From Gudongella sp051744365 (GTDB taxonomy: Bacteria; Bacillota; Clostridia; Tissierellales; Tissierellaceae), in NCBI GenBank assembly GCA_051744365.1, contig JBNJCX010000049.1, positions 1 to 13,090 of the forward strand: a DNA stretch of 13,090 nucleotides, given 5' to 3'. Positions 7,514 to 13,090 of the stretch are shown piece by piece. A program made the translations under genes and the position numbers. Position 1 is the first letter of the stretch; each line of letters opens with the position of its first letter. The notes beneath the pieces were generated by a model. It ran no database searches. It was not told where the DNA came from and worked only from the letters and a program-made list of their open reading frames with translations.

Positions 7514-8443
7514 ATGGAAAACTGGATTAAAAACAACATAGAAAAAAAACCGGTGATGATTCTTGATCAGCTTGCCTATAGATTTTCTGAAAACAATGTT
7601 CCAGGCACTGGTGCTCAGCTTACTTATTTTCTGATTCTGTCCCTCTTCCCCTTCCTTATGGTGCTGCTTAATATTGTAAGCTACACGCCCTTGGGGAGAG
7701 AGGATGTCATTATGGACCTGATTAAGTATATGCCTCAGGATATGCAGGAAATTATCCAGAACTTCCACGATGATGTGGTAAGCTCAAGCTCCCAGGGTTT
7801 TCTATCCATTGCGGCCATAGCCGGGCTATGGACGGCATCATCAGGAGTAAAGGCCGTAATCAAGGCTATAAACAGGGCTTACAGTTATACGGAAAACAGG
7901 TCATTCCTGAAAACCAAGGGTTTATCTCTGCTTTTTACAATAATACTTTTACTGATGATTATTGTGGTATTTATTACACTGGTTGCAGGGGAACTTCTGG
8001 GAACATTGGTATCAGATTTCCTTGGCATTGAGGATCTGTTCCTTACAATGTGGAATTACTTGAGGTTTATAATCCCTCTCTTTTTTATGATTCTAACTTT
8101 TGCATTGCTGTACAAGTACAGTCCGAATATCAAGAACAGACATTCCGTTCCTCTGAAAACAACTTTGCCAGGAGCAATATTTGCCACCCTTAGCTGGATA
8201 ATACTATCCCTCCTGTTTTCCTTCTACGTTTCCAACTTTGGAAACTACACAGTAACATATGGAAGCCTTGGAGGAATCATTGTTATGCTTGTATGGCTAT
8301 TTATCAGCAGCATCGTCATTGTTCTCGGAGGTGAAATCAACGCGACCCTTGACTCCCTAAAGAAGAACGATTTCAAGCCTATAGAAGACAAAAGCGTACT
8401 GTTGGGAATGTTAGATAAAGACAAAAAAGATAGCACAGCCTAG
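7514..8443 (+). CDS. YihY/BrkB family membrane protein
   Basis: This is a 309-residue integral membrane protein with about six membrane segments (roughly 32-56, 95-113, 137-162, 182-202, 216-239, 250-273). Family signatures are AQLTYFLILSLFPF near the first segment, GLWTASSGVKAVIKAIN at 104-120, and TYGSLGGIIVMLVWL with GGEINA near 248-277. The family was once annotated as ribonuclease BN, a name now dropped; its real role is unsettled, with transport proposed. It starts 25 bp after the peptidase stop, with a moderate AGGTGA ribosome binding site and no terminator between, so it is the last gene of the operon. Its final codons and TAG stop form the left arm of the hairpin shared with comFC. 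Confidence 0.93.
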   Translation: MENWIKNNIEKKPVMILDQLAYRFSENNVPGTGAQLTYFLILSLFPFLMVLLNIVSYTPLGREDVIMDLIKYMPQDMQEIIQNFHDDVVSSSSQGFLSIAAIAGLWTASSGVKAVIKAINRAYSYTENRSFLKTKGLSLLFTIILLLMIIVVFITLVAGELLGTLVSDFLGIEDLFLTMWNYLRFIIPLFFMILTFALLYKYSPNIKNRHSVPLKTTLPGAIFATLSWIILSLLFSFYVSNFGNYTVTYGSLGGIIVMLVWLFISSIVIVLGGEINATLDSLKKNDFKPIEDKSVLLGMLDKDKKDSTA

Positions 8444-8454
8444 GCTGTGCTATC
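8429..8454. terminator. terminator hairpin overlapping both convergent stop codons
   Basis: This is a perfect 26-bp palindrome (arms 8429-8440 and 8443-8454, centre TA). On the minus strand it is followed by six T residues (plus-strand A run 8423-8428), so it is a strong terminator for comFC. On the plus strand the following sequence is only weakly T-rich, so it should be weaker for the YihY operon. The YihY stop (8441-8443) lies inside it and the comFC stop (8453-8455) overlaps its edge. Confidence 0.88.
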
Positions 8455-9097
8455 ACAATTTGGTTGATGTAAGCGTCAGGGCAACCACCTCTCCTGCACC
8501 GGCTTCAATTAGGGCCTGGCTGCATACCTTCAAGGTGCTGCCTGTTGTGAATATGTCGTCTATAAGGAGAATCCTTTTACCCAGGATTCTCTCTCTTTTT
8601 TTGACCTTAAAGGAATCCACAAGGTTCTTTCTTCTTTCGTGGGCTGAAAGGGTGTTCTGCTCCCTTGTCCATCTGGCCTTTACAAGGCAATCCTTCAACA
8701 GGGGCTTTTCCAGCGTCATTGCCACCGGCTTGGCGAGAAGATAGGATTGGTTGTATCCTCGCAATGCTTCCTTTCTCCAGTGTACCGGCACAGGAATTAT
8801 TAGGTCAATATCATCAATATTATTTAGCTTTATGGTTTGGAGCATAAATGAAGAAAAAGGTCTGTAAAGATAGCTCTTATCCTCAAATTTAAACCGATGG
8901 ATGCAATCTCTGATAAAATTATTGTAAAACAGTGACGAATGGCAGGTTTTTATATGGGGACTGTCCAGATTGAACTCCTGATGTATTATTTCAACCCTCT
9001 CCATACATTCAGGACAAAGGGAATTTTGGAGTCTCCTGGATTCCTCCCTGCAGATGTAGCAGAAGCCTTCATTGGGGAAAACCAATCTTTCAATCAA
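8453..9097 (-). CDS. comFC: ComFC family protein (amidophosphoribosyltransferase-like)
   Basis: This is a 214-residue cytosolic protein of the ComF/GntX family. ComFC takes part in DNA uptake during natural transformation with the ComFA helicase; the reaction of its phosphoribosyltransferase fold is not established. The N-terminus has a four-cysteine zinc site (C13, C16, C28, C31). RGYNQS (113-118) and the PRPP-loop signature LLIDDIFTTGSTL (177-189) are present. The best start is TTG at 9097: it has a GGAGG core 8 bases upstream, leaves the zinc motif whole, and overlaps the recD2 stop by 8 bp. No better ATG exists in frame. It is co-transcribed with recD2 and ends at the hairpin shared with the YihY gene. 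ComFA is not in the window, and comFC alone does not show that the strain is competent. Confidence 0.93.
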   Translation of the reverse strand: MIERLVFPNEGFCYICREESRRLQNSLCPECMERVEIIHQEFNLDSPHIKTCHSSLFYNNFIRDCIHRFKFEDKSYLYRPFSSFMLQTIKLNNIDDIDLIIPVPVHWRKEALRGYNQSYLLAKPVAMTLEKPLLKDCLVKARWTREQNTLSAHERRKNLVDSFKVKKRERILGKRILLIDDIFTTGSTLKVCSQALIEAGAGEVVALTLTSTKL

Positions 9098-11336
9098 TAA
9101 AGCTTCCTCCCTCCGAGTCCATTTTCAGCAGAAGGTGAAGATACTCCCTTATTTTCTTGTCCAGAGATGAATACCTCTCTGTAATAAGATTGTTTCTTAT
9201 CATCTGGTCAAGATATCTGTGATGCCCTACAAGAACCACCAGGTCCCTTGCTCTTGTTATGGCAGTGTAGAGAAGGTTTCTGGTCAGAAGCATTGGAGGG
9301 CCCGAAAAAACCGGGATTACAACTGCAGGAAACTCGCTTCCCTGTGATTTGTGGATGGTTGTTGCATAAGCCAGTCTCAGTTCGTCCAGCTGACTAAGCT
9401 GATACTCCACCTCTCTGTCGTCATCAAAAATCACCTTCATGATGCCATCATCCTGGTCAATGGACTCCACATAACCGAAGTCTCCGTTGAAGACCCCCTC
9501 TCCCTCCTCGGTTACGTGCCCGTCCCTTCTTATGACCCATGCAGCTTTGTAGTTGTTCTTTATCTGCATTACCTTGTCTCCTTCACGAAACAGCTCATCG
9601 CCAAATACCTTTTCATTCTTTTGTGGAGATGGAGGATTGATGGCCTCCTGCAAGGCTTTGTTTAATGCTGTTACTCCTGTGTCACCCTTTCTCATTGGCG
9701 AAAGAACCTGAATGTCCCTGATTGGATCAAACCCGTAGAAATCTGGCAGTCTGTTCATGCAAAGCTGGACGATGGTTTCCCTCACCTCAGCACCGTTATC
9801 CTTGTACACAAAGAAGAAATCCTTGTCCTTCATATTCAACATGGGCTTTTCTCCCCTATTGACCAGGTGGGCATTAACTATTATCATGCTCTCCTCACCC
9901 TGGCGGAAAATCTCATCCAGTCTGACTACCTTTATAACATTTGATTCAATTACATCCCTCAACACATTCCCAGCGCCCACCGAGGGCAGCTGGTCCACAT
10001 CCCCCACAAGAACAAGTCTGGTTCCTGGCTTTATGGCCTTTAAAAGCTGGTTCATTAGCAATATATCCACCATTGACATCTCATCCACTATGACCACATC
10101 AGCATCCAGGGGCTCCTCCTCGTTCTTGTTGAATTGAAGGTTTTTATCCTGGAAGGATATTTCAAGAAGTCTGTGAATTGTCCTTGCCTCTCTTCCAGTG
10201 GTTTCTGTTATCCTCTTAGCCGCTCTACCCGTTGGAGCCGCAAGAAGTATCTCCTTCTTTTCTGCCTCCATAAGAGAAATTATTGCATTTATTATGGTGG
10301 TCTTCCCAGTTCCGGGACCTCCGGTAATTACAGTCACTCCGTTCTGTATTACGCTTTTCACTGCCTCTCTTTGCTTCTTTCCAAAGGTAAAATCCTGGCC
10401 CTTCTCTAAATTGTCCAGAGCACTGTCAACATCTGACACAATTTCATCCTGTTCCACGAGGCTAAGCTCCACAAGGACCTTTGCTACGTTGTTTTCGGCC
10501 ATATGGTAGGGCATATAGTAGACTATCCGCTCGTCTGCACTATCAACCAGAAACAAGCTTTTACTAAGGAGCAGCGCTGTCAGGGGATCCTTCAAATCCT
10601 CAGGTGGGATCTGGAGTAGTCCTGAAGCCTTTTCAATAAGTTCTCCTTCAGGAAGAAAGCAATGACCTTCGCCGGCCGCCCTTGTGACTACATACTTCAG
10701 CCCTGCCTGCAGCCTGTAAGGAGAGTCCTTCTGCAGGCCTATCTTTTCTGCAATTTCGTCTGCAGTGCGAAAGCCCATACCATGGATATCATCTGCAAGT
10801 CTGTAAGGATTCTCCTGGATAACCTTAATGGTATCAGCACCGTATTCCCTATATATTTTCATACTCTGATTTGGGGTTATGCTGAACTCCTGAAGGGCAA
10901 CCATAATCTCCCTTAGTTCCCTTTGTTCATCAAAAGATTCCATTATGACCTTCAGCTTCTTCTTTCCTATTCCCTCTATTTCTAGAAGTCTTTCAGGATA
11001 ATACTGGATTATATCAAGGGACTTTTCCCCGAACTTCTCCACAATACGCTTTGCGGTCTTTGGTCCGATGTGTGGTATCAGCCCTGACCCCAGATAATTT
11101 TCTATTCCCTTGGTGGTGGTGGGCATAATGGACTCCAAGGAATCGAACTGGAACTGCTCCCCGAACTTGTTGTGATAAATCCATTCACCCTCCAGAAGAA
11201 GCATCTGGTCCCTCTGGATATAGGGAGCAATACCTACAAAGGTGATACTTCCATCTGAGGTATACAATTTTCCTACAGTATATCCATTTGATTCATTTCT
11301 ATAGATTATATCCTCAACAATTCCTTGTATTTCCAC
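9090..11336 (-). CDS. recD2: RecD2-type 5'-3' DNA helicase (SF1B)
   Basis: This ATP-dependent 5'-3' helicase acts in DNA repair and replication fork maintenance, independently of RecBC. With the start chosen it has 748 residues. The N-terminal RecD2 extension includes an OB-like start (IQGIVEDIIYRNESNGYTVG) and helix-hairpin-helix motifs (GPKTAKRIVEKFG near 91-103, EGIGKKKL near 121-128). Helicase motifs follow: Walker A GGPGTGKTT (339-347), Walker B VVIVDEM (414-420), motif III GDVDQLPSVGAG (445-456), ATTIHKSQGSE (658-668) and YTAITRAR (690-697). The GTG at 11336 is preferred because a GGGGTGAG site sits just upstream and a promoter lies about 31 bases away. The longer ATG at 11396 falls in the loop of the metK terminator and would precede the promoter. 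It is co-transcribed with comFC. Confidence 0.95.
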   Translation of the reverse strand: MEIQGIVEDIIYRNESNGYTVGKLYTSDGSITFVGIAPYIQRDQMLLLEGEWIYHNKFGEQFQFDSLESIMPTTTKGIENYLGSGLIPHIGPKTAKRIVEKFGEKSLDIIQYYPERLLEIEGIGKKKLKVIMESFDEQRELREIMVALQEFSITPNQSMKIYREYGADTIKVIQENPYRLADDIHGMGFRTADEIAEKIGLQKDSPYRLQAGLKYVVTRAAGEGHCFLPEGELIEKASGLLQIPPEDLKDPLTALLLSKSLFLVDSADERIVYYMPYHMAENNVAKVLVELSLVEQDEIVSDVDSALDNLEKGQDFTFGKKQREAVKSVIQNGVTVITGGPGTGKTTIINAIISLMEAEKKEILLAAPTGRAAKRITETTGREARTIHRLLEISFQDKNLQFNKNEEEPLDADVVIVDEMSMVDILLMNQLLKAIKPGTRLVLVGDVDQLPSVGAGNVLRDVIESNVIKVVRLDEIFRQGEESMIIVNAHLVNRGEKPMLNMKDKDFFFVYKDNGAEVRETIVQLCMNRLPDFYGFDPIRDIQVLSPMRKGDTGVTALNKALQEAINPPSPQKNEKVFGDELFREGDKVMQIKNNYKAAWVIRRDGHVTEEGEGVFNGDFGYVESIDQDDGIMKVIFDDDREVEYQLSQLDELRLAYATTIHKSQGSEFPAVVIPVFSGPPMLLTRNLLYTAITRARDLVVLVGHHRYLDQMIRNNLITERYSSLDKKIREYLHLLLKMDSEGGSFID

Positions 11337-11366
11337 ATTCTCACCCCTTTTTACCTCGCTGTTTCC

Positions 11367-11375
11367 ATTATAACA
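11367..11375 (-). promoter_or_regulatory. extended -10 promoter for recD2-comFC
   Basis: The minus strand reads TGT TATAAT, a perfect TGn-extended -10. A TTGTAT hexamer 18 bases upstream, inside the metK terminator, could serve as -35. Transcription would start near 11360, giving a short leader before the GTG start at 11336. Confidence 0.7.
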
Positions 11376-11377
11376 AG

Positions 11378-11417
11378 AAATCCCGTCAATATACAATATC
11401 GTATATTGACGGGATTT
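11378..11417 (-). terminator. metK terminator, 17-bp perfect stem
   Basis: Arms 11378-11394 and 11401-11417 pair perfectly around a 6-nt loop, starting 2 bases after the metK stop. The T run is short (TTTCTTGTT on the minus strand), so some read-through into recD2 is possible. The distal arm lies just upstream of the recD2 -10 box. Confidence 0.85.
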
Positions 11418-11419
11418 GA

Positions 11420-12601
11420 TTATTTCAACGCTTCTCTAAGAATTTCCGCTTTGTCCGTCTTTTCCCATGTAAGCTCTACATCAGTTCTTCCCATATGTCC
11501 ATAGGCAGCAAGCTTCCTGTAAATAGGCTTTCTCAGATCAAGGTCCCTGATAATGGCAGCCGGTCGAAGATCAAAATGCTTCTTTACAAGCTCTGTTATC
11601 TCTTCATCGCTGATCTTGCCAGTTCCAAATGTTTCGACATTTATTGAAAGTGGATGTGCAACCCCGATTGCATATGCAAGTCCAACCTCGCACTTGTCAG
11701 CAAGTCCTGCAGCTACTATATTCTTTGCAACATATCTTGAAGCATAGGCAGCAGACCTGTCCACCTTTGTGGGATCCTTTCCTGAGAATGCTCCGCCGCC
11801 ATGTCTTGCATATCCACCATAGGTATCAACGATGATCTTTCTTCCTGTAAGCCCTGCATCACCCATAGGGCCACCAACCACGAATCTTCCCGTTGGATTC
11901 ACATAGATTTTTGTATTTTCATCCATCATCTCAGCAGGAATAATTTCATTGATTACATACTTCTCAACGTCCTCCCTAATCTGTTCAAGAGTAACAACAG
12001 GGCTGTGCTGAGTTGATACTACAACATTCTCAATTCTTACAGGCTTCTCGTCATGATATTCCACCGTTACCTGTGTCTTTCCATCCGGTCTAAGGTAGTT
12101 CAGTGTGTCATCCTTCCTTACCTCTGCAAGCTTTTTTGACAGCTTGTGGGCAAGGGATATTGGAAGAGGCATCAGTTCATCCGTCTCATTGCAGGCAAAT
12201 CCAAACATCATACCCTGGTCTCCTGCGCCTATTCTGTCCATAGCATCCTCGCTCAATTCCTTTTGCTCGATGGACTTGTTCACTCCTCTGGCGATGTCAG
12301 GCGATTGCTCGTTTATTGATGTCAAGACTGCACATGTATCTGCGTCAAATCCGTACTTTGCTCTTACATAGCCGATATCTGCTATTGTCTTTCTTACTAT
12401 TTTTGGAATATCTGCATAACAATCAGTAGTTATTTCTCCTGATACAAGAACCATTCCAGTTGTTACCATAGTCTCACATGCCACTCGGGCTTCAGGGTCC
12501 TGCTCAAGGATAGCATCCAATATAGCATCTGATATCTGGTCACAGACCTTGTCGGGATGTCCTTCTGTTACAGACTCTGATGTAAATAACCATTTTTTCA
12601 T
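11420..12601 (-). CDS. metK: S-adenosylmethionine synthase
   Basis: This cytosolic enzyme makes SAM from methionine and ATP, releasing phosphate and diphosphate. It has 393 residues, the usual bacterial length. Signatures are GHPDK (14-18) in the ATP/methionine site, GAGDQG (125-130) and GGGAFSGKDPTKVDRSAAY (268-286), with the conserved active-site lysines and aspartates present. The start has an AAGGAGG site 6 bases upstream. Expression is controlled by a SAM-I riboswitch in the leader (12622-12758), which gives product feedback. It is transcribed alone from a strong promoter and ends at a 17-bp hairpin before recD2. The assignment is certain. Confidence 0.98.
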   Translation of the reverse strand: MKKWLFTSESVTEGHPDKVCDQISDAILDAILEQDPEARVACETMVTTGMVLVSGEITTDCYADIPKIVRKTIADIGYVRAKYGFDADTCAVLTSINEQSPDIARGVNKSIEQKELSEDAMDRIGAGDQGMMFGFACNETDELMPLPISLAHKLSKKLAEVRKDDTLNYLRPDGKTQVTVEYHDEKPVRIENVVVSTQHSPVVTLEQIREDVEKYVINEIIPAEMMDENTKIYVNPTGRFVVGGPMGDAGLTGRKIIVDTYGGYARHGGGAFSGKDPTKVDRSAAYASRYVAKNIVAAGLADKCEVGLAYAIGVAHPLSINVETFGTGKISDEEITELVKKHFDLRPAAIIRDLDLRKPIYRKLAAYGHMGRTDVELTWEKTDKAEILREALK

Positions 12602-12621
12602 CTTTTTCCTCCTTAAAAATC

Positions 12622-12758
12622 AAAAAACCTTGTCGACAAGACAAGGTGAGTTCACACTACACCTCATCTTCCAGAATCTCATTCTGTAGGAATTAGCACC
12701 TGCTTGCACAGGTTGCCGGGCTTCATAGGGCCTATCCCTCCACCACTCTTGATAAGGT
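12622..12758 (-). promoter_or_regulatory. SAM-I (S-box) riboswitch with terminator, controlling metK
   Basis: The aptamer (12660-12758) carries S-box core sequences on the minus strand: ATCAAGAG, GGTGGAGGGA, GGCCCTATGAAGCCCGGCAA, GGTGCTAATTCC. P1 pairs 12751-12758 with 12661-12668 (one G-U). The expression platform has an 8-bp terminator stem (12627-12634 with 12640-12647) followed by a run of T. The P1 3' arm (12660-12668) can instead pair fully, with two wobbles, with the left arm of the terminator on the minus strand (12640-12648), forming the antiterminator. SAM binding therefore favours P1 and termination, an OFF switch. The class is well established; the pairing was worked out by eye. 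Confidence 0.97.
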
Positions 12759-12773
12759 AATCAAGATATTCAT

Positions 12774-12788
12774 TTTCACTAAGTGAAA
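12774..12788. repeat. 15-bp palindrome at the metK transcription start
   Basis: TTTCACT and AGTGAAA flank a single central base, directly between the -10 box and the riboswitch. It touches the -10 (12788-12793) and covers the predicted start. It could be a repressor operator, or a small hairpin at the mRNA 5' end. Confidence 0.5.
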
Positions 12789-12816
12789 TAATAGCACAAC
12801 AAGGTATGGTAGTCAA
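12788..12816 (-). promoter_or_regulatory. metK promoter
   Basis: On the minus strand TTGACT (12811-12816) and TATTAT (12788-12793) are exactly 17 bases apart, with a TGn extension before the -10. Start would be near 12781, giving a leader of about 180 bases that contains the whole riboswitch. Confidence 0.85.
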
Positions 12817-12848
12817 TTATTTTTTACTCAAATTTCCACCTTCCTTTG

Positions 12849-12877
12849 TTGACTAAAAAATGCTGTGAGGATATAAT
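12849..12877 (+). promoter_or_regulatory. distal plus-strand promoter upstream of tRNA-Pro
   Basis: TTGACT (12849-12854) and a perfect TATAAT (12872-12877) are 17 bases apart, a near-consensus sigma-A promoter. It is back to back with the metK promoter. Transcription from about 12884 runs toward tRNA-Pro through an AGGGAGGT sequence (12895-12902) that has no ATG, GTG or TTG at useful spacing, and through a weak AT-rich hairpin (12913-12936). Confidence 0.75.
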
Positions 12878-12924
12878 GGTATTTACAGCTTCCCAGGGAG
12901 GTAAAATTAATTTTAAAAAAGCTC

Positions 12925-12953
12925 TTGCTTTTTTAATGAATCTGCCTTATAAT
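12925..12953 (+). promoter_or_regulatory. proximal promoter of tRNA-Pro
   Basis: TTGCTT (12925-12930) and a perfect TATAAT (12948-12953) are 17 bases apart. Transcription would start near 12960, about 16 bases before the tRNA 5' end. The -35 lies within the T-rich arm of the weak upstream hairpin. Confidence 0.75.
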
Positions 12954-12975
12954 TAAGAAGTTGACAAAAAAACGT

Positions 12976-13052
12976 CGGGGTGTAGCGCAGCTTGGTAGCG
13001 CACGTGGTTTGGGACCATGGGGCCGGGGGTTCAAATCCTCTCACCCCGACCA
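12976..13052 (+). tRNA. tRNA-Pro (anticodon UGG)
   Basis: This is a 77-base cloverleaf with encoded CCA. The acceptor stem pairs CGGGGTG (12976-12982) with CACCCCG (13042-13048), followed by discriminator A and CCA. The D arm has GCGC stems around AGCTTGGTA. The anticodon stem CGTGG/CCATG encloses loop TTTGGGA, with anticodon TGG at 13010-13012 and G at position 37, as usual for proline tRNAs. The T loop TTCAAAT closes on a 5-bp stem with wobbles. It reads CCA and, by wobble, other proline codons. It appears to be a single-gene unit between tandem promoters and a terminator. Confidence 0.97.
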
Positions 13053-13056
13053 TCAG

Positions 13057-13089
13057 AAACGCTGGAATTTAAATATTCCAGCGTTTTTT
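13057..13089 (+). terminator. terminator of tRNA-Pro
   Basis: A 12-bp perfect stem (13057-13068 with 13075-13086, 6-nt loop) ends in a six-T run (13084-13089), just 4 bases after the tRNA CCA end. The window stops right after it. Confidence 0.92.
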
Positions 13090-13090
13090 A

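Noticed and set aside
12906..12956. Tiny ORF beginning with ATT after the AGGGAGGT sequence
   Set aside because: It has a non-standard start codon, only 3 bases of spacing, and about 16 codons with no conserved feature; kept only as a question in the findings.
12961..12966. TTGACA directly upstream of tRNA-Pro as a -35 box
   Set aside because: A matching -10 would lie inside the tRNA, where no such sequence exists.

Overview
The window is chromosomal DNA of moderately low GC content from a Gram-positive anaerobe, most likely a member of the Clostridia (Bacillota). The support is AGGAGG-type ribosome binding sites before almost every gene, TTGACA/TATAAT promoters, an S-box (SAM-I) riboswitch ahead of metK, long-form HPF, RecD2 and ComFC in Bacillota style, and stem plus T-run terminators. 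The species cannot be named from this sequence. No transposase, integrase, phage gene, CRISPR array or rRNA is visible.

Layout from left to right. Positions 1-90 hold an unassigned segment with a hairpin and a 9-bp direct repeat, possibly a structured RNA. Then come the hpf terminator and hpf (minus strand). A 326-bp intergenic region follows with six DnaA-box-like 9-mers in one orientation and nearly one helical phase. Next are a FUSC/aromatic acid exporter-type membrane protein (plus) and, convergent with it across a shared terminator, an M3 oligopeptidase (minus). Divergent from the peptidase is a plus-strand operon of three genes: an unrecognised 582-residue soluble protein, an S9 prolyl-oligopeptidase-like peptidase (38-bp overlap) and a YihY/BrkB membrane protein. 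That operon meets comFC tail to tail, with one hairpin overlapping both stop codons. On the minus strand comFC follows recD2 with an 8-bp overlap. recD2 has its own extended -10 promoter just past the metK terminator. metK is led by a complete SAM-I riboswitch and a strong promoter. At the right edge, tandem plus-strand promoters precede tRNA-Pro(UGG) and its terminator.

How the genes relate. metK makes SAM and is shut off by SAM through the riboswitch. recD2 and comFC form a DNA helicase/DNA-uptake pair. hpf preserves ribosomes as 100S dimers in stationary phase. The minus-strand order metK, recD2, comFC, hpf matches a neighbourhood common in Bacillota, but here about 7.8 kb of transport, peptidase and unknown genes separate comFC from hpf. 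The two cytosolic peptidases fit a peptide- or amino-acid-using lifestyle, which is inference.

Most of the window is ordinary housekeeping content. The points most worth a second look are the phased DnaA-box cluster upstream of hpf, the possible structured RNA at the left edge, and the unrecognised gene translationally coupled to the S9 peptidase.
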